NCBI GenBank assembly: GCA_016285075.1
Contig: JAEEQB010000006.1
Coordinates: 42,438 to 106,437 of the forward strand
Direction: 5' to 3'
Length of the DNA: 64,000 bases
DNA from: Prevotella sp.
Lineage (GTDB): Bacteria > Bacteroidota > Bacteroidia > Bacteroidales > Bacteroidaceae
Of the stretch, positions 47,997 to 58,760 are shown piece by piece (position 1 is the first letter of the stretch; each line of letters starts with the position of its first letter). The notes below the pieces were generated by a model. It was not told the DNA's origin, searched no databases, and was given only the letters and a program-made list of their open reading frames with translations. A program made the translations under genes and the position numbers.

Positions 47997-49262
47997 ATGA
48001 TGAAAAACAATAACCACACACGTTCCCTTTTTCTGGTGGCCACCATCGTTATTGACTGTTTATTATTCATTAACGACACAACTGCACAGAAACGTATCTA
48101 CATTCCTGAGGATATGCGAAGCATGGACTTGCGGGCTGATACCTCCCAGTGGTCGTTTCACCGTAGCGCCGAGACACAAGACGTCATTTTCTTCTGGGAA
48201 CGTGGTTTTGGCAACGACACTGCCAACCCTCCACAGTTAGACGGCCACAGCATGAGTTTCTCGCTACCCACACTCATGCAACGTGTACAGCAGTTTTACA
48301 CTTTCTTCCGCGATACGTTGGGATTTGTCAACAGTGCTTCGAGCAAGTCATCGCGCTACAAGATGATGGTGATGGTACAATATTCACTCGATGGCACAGC
48401 CTATGGCGGCACCTACGACAATTATATCGGAGCACTCTGGGTAGCACCTAATCGCATTCAGGACACCACCATGAACTGCATGGCTCACGAACTGGGTCAC
48501 TCCTTCCAACTCCAGATTCCTGCTGACTCCGCTGGTGAGGCTTGGGGCGGCTCAGGTTTCTACGAAATGACTTCACAATGGATGCTCTGGCAGGTTAACC
48601 CTTGGTGGCTGCGTGATGAGAACTATCACTTCGAGGCTTTCAAGAAACTCACCCACAAGGCCTACCTTCACATGGAAAACATCTATCACTCGCCCTACGT
48701 CATACAATGGTGGAGCGACTTGCACGGACGGAAGTCCATAGCAGAACTATACCGCCAGGGACGCCGTGGAGAGGACCCCGTCATCACCTATAAAAGAATG
48801 TACGGACTCACACAACAGCAATTCTGCGATGAGATGTTCCAGGGTTACCAGCATCTCATGAACTTTGATTTCCGTCATGCCCGTCACCAAACACGACGTT
48901 ACGCCTGTACTTTCACCACACGCCTCGACACCCTCGATAACGGCTGGCTTCGTCCTCTGGACGTGCCCGAGGCCTACGGTTTCAATGCCATACCGCTCTC
49001 CGTACCACGTCCTGGTACCAAGGTAAGCGTGCGCCTGCAAGGTGATCAACTACGCTACGGCTTTGTGGGTATTACCGCCGATGGTCATGAAATATACAGT
49101 CCGCTTCAAACTACTTCTTTCCACGTACCATCAGGACAGCCCTTGAAATGCCTTTATTTCATCGTCATGGGGGCCCCTGACACTCACCAGCCCCTTTTCC
49201 AGCATGGTGAAGAAGGCAATACCGTCCAATTTCCTTATCTACTAAAAGTAGACCATTTATAA
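47997..49262 (+). CDS. Second DUF6055-like protein with HExxH
   Basis: 421 residues, signal peptide ending NDTTA. It aligns with the N-terminal half of the upstream protein: both begin QKRxYIPxxxx, then VIFFWERGFG versus VIVFWDKGYG, LGFVN, and HExGHSF. Here H164-E-L-G-H168 and FYEMTSQWM keep the putative zinc ligands. It lacks the C-terminal module and sorting tail, so it is a shortened tandem duplicate. Probably secreted to the periplasm or surface. Confidence 0.75.
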   Translation: MMKNNNHTRSLFLVATIVIDCLLFINDTTAQKRIYIPEDMRSMDLRADTSQWSFHRSAETQDVIFFWERGFGNDTANPPQLDGHSMSFSLPTLMQRVQQFYTFFRDTLGFVNSASSKSSRYKMMVMVQYSLDGTAYGGTYDNYIGALWVAPNRIQDTTMNCMAHELGHSFQLQIPADSAGEAWGGSGFYEMTSQWMLWQVNPWWLRDENYHFEAFKKLTHKAYLHMENIYHSPYVIQWWSDLHGRKSIAELYRQGRRGEDPVITYKRMYGLTQQQFCDEMFQGYQHLMNFDFRHARHQTRRYACTFTTRLDTLDNGWLRPLDVPEAYGFNAIPLSVPRPGTKVSVRLQGDQLRYGFVGITADGHEIYSPLQTTSFHVPSGQPLKCLYFIVMGAPDTHQPLFQHGEEGNTVQFPYLLKVDHL

Positions 49263-49294
49263 AAATAACTTATTTATTTGCAAATATTGCTCAT

Positions 49295-49326
49295 GATGTT
49301 ACGTTTGAAAAAAAAGGCGTAACATC
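49295..49326. promoter_or_regulatory. 9-bp inverted repeat before the CBM-like gene
   Basis: GATGTTACG (49295-49303) and CGTAACATC (49318-49326) with a 14-base A-rich loop, 30 bases upstream of the -7 box at 49356. It may end the upstream transcript or bind a regulator. Confidence 0.4.
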
Positions 49327-49355
49327 TGAATACTTTACAATTCATGAAAATACTT

Positions 49356-49364
49356 TAACTTTGC
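49356..49364 (+). promoter_or_regulatory. -7 box of the CBM-like gene
   Basis: TAACTTTGC, about 78 bases before the ATG at 49442. No clear -33 at the usual spacing. Confidence 0.65.
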
Positions 49365-49441
49365 AGCCAGAACGAACACATGAACACGATTATTAAAGCA
49401 TAACCACGAATATTATTTAACCATTCAAAAACGATTAACTT

Positions 49442-51367
49442 ATGAAACGATTCTTTACTCTAATTGCAGGCATTCTGCTCGTCAGTAGTGGAGCCTTTGC
49501 ACAAGACAAATGGACAAATGTCATCACCAATGGAAACATGGAGGGTGAAGACTTTTCTTGCTTCAAGTCTCAGGAGGTTGCCACTCCTGGAGATGAAAGA
49601 GACGTGAAAGATCCACGCGTTGTGGAAGATTCCAAAAAGCCCGGAAACCACTGCATCATAATTAGGGCACGTAGTGCAGCAGAAGCTGAAAAGGAATCTC
49701 TCGACCGTTACGACACTCAGTTCTTTGTAATATCCAACGGATCTGCAGAGATTACTGCAGGCAAGGATATAAGAATTATATTGAAAATCCGCGCCGAAAA
49801 GAATGGTCGCATTGGTACGCAGGCTCACTCTGCACCCGGCTCATTTTTGGACTACAACACATTTGGAGAATTTGATGTTACAACAGAGTGGAAGAAGTAC
49901 ACATTACCCGCATCAGGAAAGTACACAATTGCAGAAGGTCATGCAACCGCTACTATGACCACTCTGGCACTTGACCTGACAACCAGCACTGAAGAGAACA
50001 TCTTCTACTTCGATGAAATCAAGATGGAAGTTCGCGACCATCAGGAGGATCAACCTCAAGAAGGTGGTGGTTGGTTCAACTTCCTGCCTGAAGGCTCATT
50101 AACAAATATGGAAATGGTTCTTCCGTGCTATGACGAAAACACCCCAACACTTGTTACCAACTTCAATGCCCGAGAAGGTGCCATTGCCACTAAAGGCGTA
50201 AAAAATGAAAACCACAAGGCAAATCTTGTTGAAGATCCCGTCAGAGGAAAAGTACTGACTTTACAGTCTATCGGTTATAATGCTAAACATGAGGTTAAGA
50301 CACAAGTTGAAGTGAAAGATGAAGAAGGTAATCCTGTATTAGATGAAGAAGGTAACCCTACTTATACGGAAGAAATCTCGTATGTGGATATTTTTATTAG
50401 AGAGAATGGTGACACTGTAAAGAAGAACGACGGTTCATTAGGCGTGGAAGACTGGGCTACTCAGTTCTTTGCCAGCTGTCCTCACGAGTTTAAACCTGGC
50501 GATAAGATGAAGGTGCATTTCTTCTATCGCGCAGACAAGGCAGCTACCGTGAACACACAGATTCACCACGGACCTGGAGCTTATGCATTCTATCAGATGC
50601 TTGGTGACCTTAACTTTACTGAGGAGTGGCAGGAATTTGATCAAGAAGTACAAGTAAATACTAGTAACGATGCCCATGGCACAACACTTGCCTTTAACTG
50701 TAACGTATTGAAAGAAGTCAATAACTATTATTTTGACTTCGTAGAGTTCTCTGCTGATATGAGCGACGTAACCATAGACGACCGCACACTCGAGAAAGCA
50801 GATATTATTGCGCCAGTACCAGCAGCTAATGAGGAAGTCAACATTAAGATTGACATGACCGACATGATTAAAACATTAAAAATAGATGACTTGACTGGAT
50901 TTTTGAACGAGAACACCATGAAAGTACTGATGAAGGAGGTTATTGAGCCAGAAGATCCAGAGGATGATCCTGAAATTAAGGAAAAGCTTTCTGGTGATAT
51001 GCAGGCTACCACAGGTGTTTATATCAACAATATCGGTTCTTATATTGAAGAAGAGGATGGCATTGTGCTCACCTTCCCCGAAGAGGGTATCGAAGGCAAT
51101 ACAGTTACACTCAACGTCTTCAATCTAACTGGGAAAGTAGAGTCTGGCGAATCCATCAATACTATCATTTGCTTCGTGAAAGATGGTTGGTTCTATACGA
51201 TGTACCTCACTCTGATCACTCTTGAAGAGTACGAGGCAGCGCTAGGTGTAACCGAAATTAAGGCCCAGCCTAAGAAGGGCATCATCTACGACCTGACAGG
51301 ACGCAAGGTGACCAAGGCAACGAAGGGCCTCTATATCAAGGATGGAAAAAAATTCTTCATCAAATAA
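49442..51367 (+). CDS. Secreted protein with two carbohydrate-binding-like modules
   Basis: Function unknown. 641 residues; signal peptide ends GAFA. Two related jellyroll-like segments cover about 23-200 (VITNGNMEGEDFSCF, RYDTQFFV, FYFDEIKMEV) and about 215-440 (LPEGSLTNMEMVLP, DWATQFFASCP, YYFDFVEFSA), of the CBM4/9 kind. After an Asp/Glu-rich segment comes a beta-rich module, and the end GIIYDLTGRKVTKATKGLYI with KDGKKFFIK is a Prevotella-type sorting tail. It has its own promoter and lies between the DUF6055 pair and GH97, so a glycan-binding job is likely but inferred. Lower GC and more Glu/Lys than its neighbours. Confidence 0.7.
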   Translation: MKRFFTLIAGILLVSSGAFAQDKWTNVITNGNMEGEDFSCFKSQEVATPGDERDVKDPRVVEDSKKPGNHCIIIRARSAAEAEKESLDRYDTQFFVISNGSAEITAGKDIRIILKIRAEKNGRIGTQAHSAPGSFLDYNTFGEFDVTTEWKKYTLPASGKYTIAEGHATATMTTLALDLTTSTEENIFYFDEIKMEVRDHQEDQPQEGGGWFNFLPEGSLTNMEMVLPCYDENTPTLVTNFNAREGAIATKGVKNENHKANLVEDPVRGKVLTLQSIGYNAKHEVKTQVEVKDEEGNPVLDEEGNPTYTEEISYVDIFIRENGDTVKKNDGSLGVEDWATQFFASCPHEFKPGDKMKVHFFYRADKAATVNTQIHHGPGAYAFYQMLGDLNFTEEWQEFDQEVQVNTSNDAHGTTLAFNCNVLKEVNNYYFDFVEFSADMSDVTIDDRTLEKADIIAPVPAANEEVNIKIDMTDMIKTLKIDDLTGFLNENTMKVLMKEVIEPEDPEDDPEIKEKLSGDMQATTGVYINNIGSYIEEEDGIVLTFPEEGIEGNTVTLNVFNLTGKVESGESINTIICFVKDGWFYTMYLTLITLEEYEAALGVTEIKAQPKKGIIYDLTGRKVTKATKGLYIKDGKKFFIK

Positions 51368-51394
51368 AGTGTAGTTAGTAGTTTTTCTCTTTGC

Positions 51395-51429
51395 AGGGGC
51401 TGTATACCAGTGATTGGCATGCAGCCCCT
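51395..51429 (+). terminator. Hairpin after the CBM-like gene
   Basis: AGGGGCTG (51395-51402) pairs with CAGCCCCT (51422-51429), loop partly pairing again through CCA/TGG. CCTATTTTG follows, a short T-stretch. Located 28 bases after the stop, so it probably separates this gene from GH97. Confidence 0.6.
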
Positions 51430-51489
51430 CCTATTTTGCAGGAGTTTGCAATCGTTTGCCATGTAACTCATAGGAAAAGCGCCATAGTA

Positions 51490-53775
<2,286 letters not shown>

Positions 53776-53777
53776 TC

Positions 53778-53896
53778 AGTTCATAGTTCAAAGTTCATAG
53801 TTCATAGTTTATGATATGGAGCCCAACTTAGGGGTTTGATCCAACAAAAAACTATGAACTATGAATTATGAACTATGAACTATGAATTTTGAACTA
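53778..53896. repeat. Inverted repeat of AACTATGA units
   Basis: AGTTCATAGTTCAAAGTTCA and related units (53778-53810) face AACTATGAACTATGAATTAT and related units (53848-53896). About 30 bases can pair, with a 37-base loop. It lies between the GH97 stop and the thiamine operon promoter and may act as terminator. Each arm is itself made of 8-9-base direct repeats. Confidence 0.8.
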
Positions 53897-53932
53897 GTCG
53901 AAGGTACTTTCGTTCGAAAAAACCAAAAAATA

Positions 53933-53965
53933 TTTGGCTTTTTGCTCACTAATTCGTACCTTTGC
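53933..53965 (+). promoter_or_regulatory. Promoter of the thiamine uptake operon
   Basis: TTTG (53933-53936), 20 bases, TACCTTTGC (53957-53965). Transcription would begin just before the TPP riboswitch. Confidence 0.8.
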
Positions 53966-53972
53966 ACCCGCA

Positions 53973-54053
53973 ATTCAAGGGGTGCTCACAAATCGTGGGC
54001 TGAGATGATACCCTCTAAACCTGATTCGGACAATGCCGACGTAGGGATGGAAT
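53973..54053 (+). ncRNA. TPP riboswitch (THI element)
   Basis: Thiamine-pyrophosphate aptamer in the leader of the TonB receptor gene. The conserved parts are present: GGGGTGCTC, GGGCTGAGATGATACCC and the thi box ACCTGATTCGGACAATGCCG followed by ACGTAGGGA. ATTC (53973-53976) and GAAT (54050-54053) close P1. Downstream, CCTTTA (54080-54085) can pair with TAAAGG (54100-54105), which overlaps the purine-rich stretch before the ATG, so control is probably at translation initiation. Confidence 0.93.
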
Positions 54054-54118
54054 GTAGGCTCATTCAACAAGATTTTCCCCCTTTACATTATTAATTAATT
54101 AAAGGAATAAGCAAAAGT

Positions 54119-56518
54119 ATGAAGAAAAGCATCAAAGTGGTAAGTGCATTATTTATCATCTGTCATTTATCGTTTAGCCCTGCAAGTGCACAGAACCATG
54201 CTGCACTCTATGACTCTACGCAGGTGGAGGCTCTGCAGGAAGTAGTAGTAAAGGGCGTGCGGGCACAGAAAAATGCACCTTATGCCATCAGCAACATCAA
54301 GAAAGCACAGCTGAGCGAGTTTTCAAAGACAGGCCGCGAACTGCCTTTCCTTTTCTCACAGACACCAGGCGTATTGGCCTGGAGTGAGAACGGATTAGGT
54401 ACAGGAACCACCTATATGCGCATCCGTGGTGCTGGCGACTCACGTATCAACGTCACTCTCGACGGTGTCCCATTGAACTCGCCCGAGGACCAGTGCGTGT
54501 TCTGGGCCAACATGAACAGCTATGGTTCATTATTAGGCAGTGTGCAGATACAGCGTGGAGTGGGGACTTCTACCAATGGTGACGGAGCCTTCGGCGGAAC
54601 AATTGCCCTGTCGTCGGCAACACCCCAGCAGACAAAAGGACTGGAGCTCAGTGTTTCCTATGGATCGTTCAACACCCTCAACTTCGGAGGCAAGTTCTCC
54701 ACAGGGCTGCTGAAAAAACACTGGATTCTGGACGGCTCATACCACCAGACACATACCGACGGCTTCATCCACGGCACATCAGGCCGTTCCGGCTCATATT
54801 ATGGCGGTTTCAGCTTCGTTTCCGACAATTTTGTTGTCAGATACAAGAACATCGGCAACTTCGAACATACCGGTCAGGCGTGGAACGGTGTCACCGCAGG
54901 CACCAACGACCTGAGTATCATGGACGGCACCTATGGTGAAAAGACGGGCATCAAGACCTATAAGGACATGTGGGACAAGGGACTGGGCAAGTTCAATTCA
55001 CTCTACGAGGAGATGGTCATCGGTGAAGACGGCTCATACAGCACCCAACGCTACACGATGAACGATGGCAGCAACTGGGCCAAGACCACCGACAACTTCG
55101 TACAGGACCACAACATCCTCAGTGCTGCCTGGACCCTTTCAGAGAACCTGAGCACCACCGCCTCACTGCATTACACCTACGGTCATGGATATTACAATGA
55201 GTTCCGCCTTCAGAACAAACTCTCGAAGTTCGGACTTACAGCAACAGACGCCGAGGGAAATAACATCAAGAAGAGCGACTTCGTGCGGAAGAAAGGTCTG
55301 ACCCAGCACTCCTACGGATTGGTCTGGAACATGAACTACAAGGACGAGGCTTGCGACATCATCGGCGGACTGTCACTGCAGAACTTCGATGGCAACCATT
55401 TCGGCTATCTCACATACATATCCAACGACATGGTGCGTCAGAAGTTCCTGGCCAGCGGCAACTACAAATACTACGACTCCGATGCGCACAAGCTTGACGG
55501 CAATGTCTTCCTGAAGGCGGCCTACCATCTGACAGAACAGTTGGACGTGTTTGCCGATATGCAGTACCGCCATGTAAACTACAAGACCGACGGTATCAAC
55601 GACAAGTTCTATGACAGCAAAAGCGGCTACAACAACCAGCTATTAGACATTGACAAGAAGTACGATTTCCTCAATCCCAAAGCCGGTTTCTCGTGGACTG
55701 ACGGTACACACCGCTTTTACGGTTCAGCAGCACTGAGCCACCGCGAGCCTGAACGCAACAACTTCACTGACAACGGTTCCTACCCTGCTCCCAAGGCAGA
55801 GTCACTGATGGACTACGAGATAGGCTATACGCTCAATGCCGATGTATTCCGCTTTGGCCTGAATGCCTACTATATGGACTATACCGACCAGTTTGTGCAG
55901 ACAGGTGCCGTCAGCGACATCGGCGAGAACCTCACCACCAACATTAAGGACTCCTACCGAATGGGGCTTGAACTGCAGGCTGGCTACGATCCCACATCCT
56001 GGCTCACCGTCGAGGCCAATGCTGCTCTGAGCACCAATAAAATAAAGGACTTCGACGAGGTGGTGGAAGACTGGGACAACGGTTCTCAGACCATCCATTA
56101 CGACAACTCCACGCTGGCCTTCAGTCCTTCGTTCATCGGGAACGCCTTCCTGAGCTTCCATCGCAAGGGATGGCAGGCCACCTGGCACACAGCCTTCGTT
56201 TCACGCCAGTACCTCGACAATACTGAGAACAAGGATCGTTCGCTGCCCGGCTACACGGTATCGAACGCCACTCTGAGCTATACACTGCGCGCTAAGCAGG
56301 CCAAGCCTGGTTGTGCATTCCCTATACCACGGATCAAGGAGGCTGTCTTTGGACTGAACTTCAACAACATCTTCAGCGCCCGCTATGCCGCCAGCGGCTG
56401 GGTCTACTCTGCCATCTACGAGAGCGGTGGACACCCCAACGACAACCGTTACTACCAGATTGGCTTCATTCCCATGTCAGGTTTCACGATGATGGGTAAT
56501 GTGACGCTAAAATTCTAA
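54119..56518 (+). CDS. TonB-dependent receptor for thiamine (OMR1 type)
   Basis: Outer-membrane importer, 799 residues, signal peptide ending PASA. TonB-box/plug region: LQEVVVKGVRAQKNAPYAIS, LPFLFSQTPGVLAWSENGLG, TTYMRIRGAGDSRINVTLDG and GDGAFGGTIALSS. A 22-strand barrel follows and ends in aromatic GNVTLKF. The TPP riboswitch in its leader and the PnuC-type permease behind it identify the likely cargo as thiamine or a derivative, in line with the predicted Bacteroidetes system. Specificity is inferred from this context. Confidence 0.88.
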   Translation: MKKSIKVVSALFIICHLSFSPASAQNHAALYDSTQVEALQEVVVKGVRAQKNAPYAISNIKKAQLSEFSKTGRELPFLFSQTPGVLAWSENGLGTGTTYMRIRGAGDSRINVTLDGVPLNSPEDQCVFWANMNSYGSLLGSVQIQRGVGTSTNGDGAFGGTIALSSATPQQTKGLELSVSYGSFNTLNFGGKFSTGLLKKHWILDGSYHQTHTDGFIHGTSGRSGSYYGGFSFVSDNFVVRYKNIGNFEHTGQAWNGVTAGTNDLSIMDGTYGEKTGIKTYKDMWDKGLGKFNSLYEEMVIGEDGSYSTQRYTMNDGSNWAKTTDNFVQDHNILSAAWTLSENLSTTASLHYTYGHGYYNEFRLQNKLSKFGLTATDAEGNNIKKSDFVRKKGLTQHSYGLVWNMNYKDEACDIIGGLSLQNFDGNHFGYLTYISNDMVRQKFLASGNYKYYDSDAHKLDGNVFLKAAYHLTEQLDVFADMQYRHVNYKTDGINDKFYDSKSGYNNQLLDIDKKYDFLNPKAGFSWTDGTHRFYGSAALSHREPERNNFTDNGSYPAPKAESLMDYEIGYTLNADVFRFGLNAYYMDYTDQFVQTGAVSDIGENLTTNIKDSYRMGLELQAGYDPTSWLTVEANAALSTNKIKDFDEVVEDWDNGSQTIHYDNSTLAFSPSFIGNAFLSFHRKGWQATWHTAFVSRQYLDNTENKDRSLPGYTVSNATLSYTLRAKQAKPGCAFPIPRIKEAVFGLNFNNIFSARYAASGWVYSAIYESGGHPNDNRYYQIGFIPMSGFTMMGNVTLKF

Positions 56519-56523
56519 GCAGT

Positions 56524-57126
56524 ATGGCCTTTGAACTGAATTGGCTCGACGTCGTAACGACAGTCTTGGGACTGGCATATATCCTGCTGGAATACAGAGC
56601 CAGCGTATGGATGTGGGCAGTGGGCTTCGCCATGCAGTCCCTGGGCATTGTGCTCTATTACCAGAAAGGGCTTTATGCCGACTGTGGCATGGAGTTCTAT
56701 TACCTTGCTATGACGATGTATGGCTGGTGGCGATGGGTACATGGCTCTGAAAAGAAGCAGAACCTGCCCATCAGCCGTTTTCCCCGCCGTCTCGTTCTCC
56801 CTTGGCTGTTGCTGATTGCTGTTGTCTGGTTTGTCATCTACTGGTTGCTGATTTCGTTTACCAACAGCAATGTGCCGCTGGCCGACAGTTTCACCACGGC
56901 TCTCAGCATCGTGGGCATCTGGGCGCTGGCACACAAATACCTGGAGCAGTGGTTCATCTGGATTGTTGTCGACGTAGTCACCTGCGTGCTCTATTTCTAC
57001 AAAGGCATACCCTTCAAGGCCTCGCTCTACGCACTCTATGTCGTCATTGCTATCCTGGGCTTCTTCAAGTGGCGTCTACTGATGAAGCATGAACATGACC
57101 AGCAGAGGGATAGTTATCATGGATAG
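56524..57126 (+). CDS. pnuT: PnuC/PnuT-type thiamine permease
   Basis: Inner-membrane facilitator for thiamine, 200 residues with about seven membrane segments. Core motifs include YILLEYRASVWMWAVGFAMQ, the W-x-x-G/W-W pattern in MYGWWRWVHG, and WFIWIVVDVVTCVLYFYKGI. PnuC proteins trap vitamin by subsequent phosphorylation; no thiamine kinase or pyrophosphokinase gene follows here. It starts five bases after the receptor and overlaps the convergent AEC gene by 51 bases. Confidence 0.88.
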   Translation: MAFELNWLDVVTTVLGLAYILLEYRASVWMWAVGFAMQSLGIVLYYQKGLYADCGMEFYYLAMTMYGWWRWVHGSEKKQNLPISRFPRRLVLPWLLLIAVVWFVIYWLLISFTNSNVPLADSFTTALSIVGIWALAHKYLEQWFIWIVVDVVTCVLYFYKGIPFKASLYALYVVIAILGFFKWRLLMKHEHDQQRDSYHG

Positions 57127-57993
57127 CAGAGTGGTGATAAAGGTGACCTCAGTAATCAGTGTGGTGTCCTTGCCATGACGCAGGCAGAGAATGGTGCCAT
57201 AAGTGGCCACAGGCATAGCAATGACCACCGTGTTGATGCCCACCACAAAAGATGAGAATCCGATGGCTGTGCACAGGAAATGGACAGCCAGCGGGAGGAT
57301 GGCAAGCCGCAATGCCGTAGTGACATAGACAGTACGGTTGCCCAGCATAGCACGCAAAGGCAGATGCGACATGGACGACCCGATGATGAGCAGGGCTGCC
57401 GGAACGGTGATATTGCCGATCATGGTAAGCGGCTGGCTGATAAACTCCGGCATGTGGTGGATCTTCAGTGCTACGATGAGTATCGACAGGTAGGCTGCTA
57501 TCATCGGCGTGCTGTAAAGCACCTTCTTCTGGAACCGTTTCCCCTCCATTTCATTCACACCCGTGATGAGCATAGTGCCCACGGTGAAGACGGCAAAGGT
57601 ATTGACCACATTGAGCACGGCAGCATAGAACACTGCCTCATGCCCGAAAATGGAAGCTACCACAGGATAACCCATGAAGCCCACGTTGCCAAACATCAGC
57701 GCAAAGCCCACTACGCCCTCGTTCTCCTTGCCTTTGGTCAGAAAACGGGGCAGCCACCAGGCCACACCCGTCAGCAGCACATAGGTAAGTATGCTGATGC
57801 CCAGCAACGGAAGGATCAGCGTACGGTCAGGCAGATCGTCTGTCATGGCCGAAGAAAGAATCAGTGCGGGACACGTTATGTCAATGACCAGCTTCGACAA
57901 CCGCTTGTCAAACGTACCCCCCATATATCCCAGCTTGCCTGCCGCATAACCAACCACGACAATGGCAAAAAGTGTCATCATTACTTCAAACAT
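57076..57993 (-). CDS. AEC-family (auxin efflux carrier type) transporter
   Basis: Inner-membrane transporter of the bile/arsenite/riboflavin-like fold, 305 residues and about 10 membrane helices. Marks: VVVGYAAGKLGYMGG, the ITCPALILSS unwound helix, MFGNVGFMGYPVV, and at the C-terminal half VGINTVVIAMPVATYGTILC. Substrate unknown; malate, amino acids and others are known for the family. ATG at 57993 lies four bases behind the -7 box, so the mRNA may be leaderless; ATG 57981 is an alternative. Divergent from the kinase genes. Confidence 0.88.
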   Translation of the reverse strand: MFEVMMTLFAIVVVGYAAGKLGYMGGTFDKRLSKLVIDITCPALILSSAMTDDLPDRTLILPLLGISILTYVLLTGVAWWLPRFLTKGKENEGVVGFALMFGNVGFMGYPVVASIFGHEAVFYAAVLNVVNTFAVFTVGTMLITGVNEMEGKRFQKKVLYSTPMIAAYLSILIVALKIHHMPEFISQPLTMIGNITVPAALLIIGSSMSHLPLRAMLGNRTVYVTTALRLAILPLAVHFLCTAIGFSSFVVGINTVVIAMPVATYGTILCLRHGKDTTLITEVTFITTLLSMITIPLLVMFMLHQ

Positions 57994-57996
57994 GCC

Positions 57997-58067
57997 GCAA
58001 AGGTACGGATAAGTAAGTAAAAAGCCAAATAATATTTGGACTTTTCATTTTTTATGTGTATCTTTGC
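57997..58067. promoter_or_regulatory. Back-to-back divergent promoters with adjoining -33 elements
   Basis: Plus strand: TTTG (58035-58038), 20 bases, TATCTTTG (58059-58066). Minus strand: TTTG (58026-58029), 20 bases, TACCTTTG (57998-58005). The two -33 elements sit in the near-palindrome CCAAATAATATTTGG (58025-58039), five bases apart. Confidence 0.8.
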
Positions 58068-58096
58068 GCTGACAAACATAATTTGCCTTCGCAAAG

Positions 58097-58717
58097 ATGC
58101 ATATAGCCATAGCTGGAAACATTGGCAGCGGCAAGTCCACCCTGACACGACTGTTAGCCAAACACTACGGATGGGAGGCCCGCTACGAAGCAGTGGAGAA
58201 CAACCCTTATCTGGAGGATTACTACCGTGACATCTACCGGTGGTCGTTCAACCTTGAAGTGTTCTTCCTGAAAGAGCGGTTCCGCGACCTCATCGCCATT
58301 GACAAAGCCGACCACACCATCATTCAGGACCGCACCATCTTCGAGGGTGTCCACGTGTTCATGGAGAACAACCACGACATGGGAAACCTGTCTGACCGCG
58401 ACTACGATACCTACATGGAACTGTTCCAGCAGATGATGTCGATGGTGAAGCTTCCCGACCTCATGATCTACCTGCGTGCCTCGGTGCCACATCTTGTCGG
58501 TAACATACAGCAGCGCGGACGCAGTTATGAACTGACCATCCAGTTGGAATACTTACAGAGCCTGAACCGGCGGTACGACGATTTCATCTACAACAAATAC
58601 CCAGGAAAGGTGATGGTCGTGGAGAAAGACAACCTGGACTTCCTGCATAATCCCAAAGACCTTGCACAAGTCATCGACCGCATCGACGCCAACCTCTTCG
58701 GACTCTTCCCTTCTTAG
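58097..58717 (+). CDS. Deoxynucleoside kinase (first of a tandem pair)
   Basis: Phosphorylates deoxynucleosides for salvage. 206 residues. P-loop AGNIGSGKSTL at residues 6-16, substrate residues in ENNPYLEDYY and RWSFNLEVFFL, the D-R-T/S motif IIQDRTIFEG (normally DRS), and LID-like IQQRGRSYE. This is the dGK/dAK/dCK family. The neighbour at 58761 is a close paralogue, as in bacteria that use a pair with different specificities. Has the promoter at 58035. Confidence 0.9.
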   Translation: MHIAIAGNIGSGKSTLTRLLAKHYGWEARYEAVENNPYLEDYYRDIYRWSFNLEVFFLKERFRDLIAIDKADHTIIQDRTIFEGVHVFMENNHDMGNLSDRDYDTYMELFQQMMSMVKLPDLMIYLRASVPHLVGNIQQRGRSYELTIQLEYLQSLNRRYDDFIYNKYPGKVMVVEKDNLDFLHNPKDLAQVIDRIDANLFGLFPS

Positions 58718-58760
58718 CTTCATGAACTTAGATAACATACTATTACCTCTTCTATAGAAT

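Noticed and set aside
54119..56518. SusC-type receptor of the adjacent glycan cluster
   Set aside because: The TPP riboswitch in its leader and the PnuC-type gene behind it point to thiamine, and no SusD partner is present.
57280..58020. A 246-codon frame antisense to the AEC gene
   Set aside because: His/Arg/Gln-rich shadow of a membrane protein gene that also crosses the divergent promoter region.
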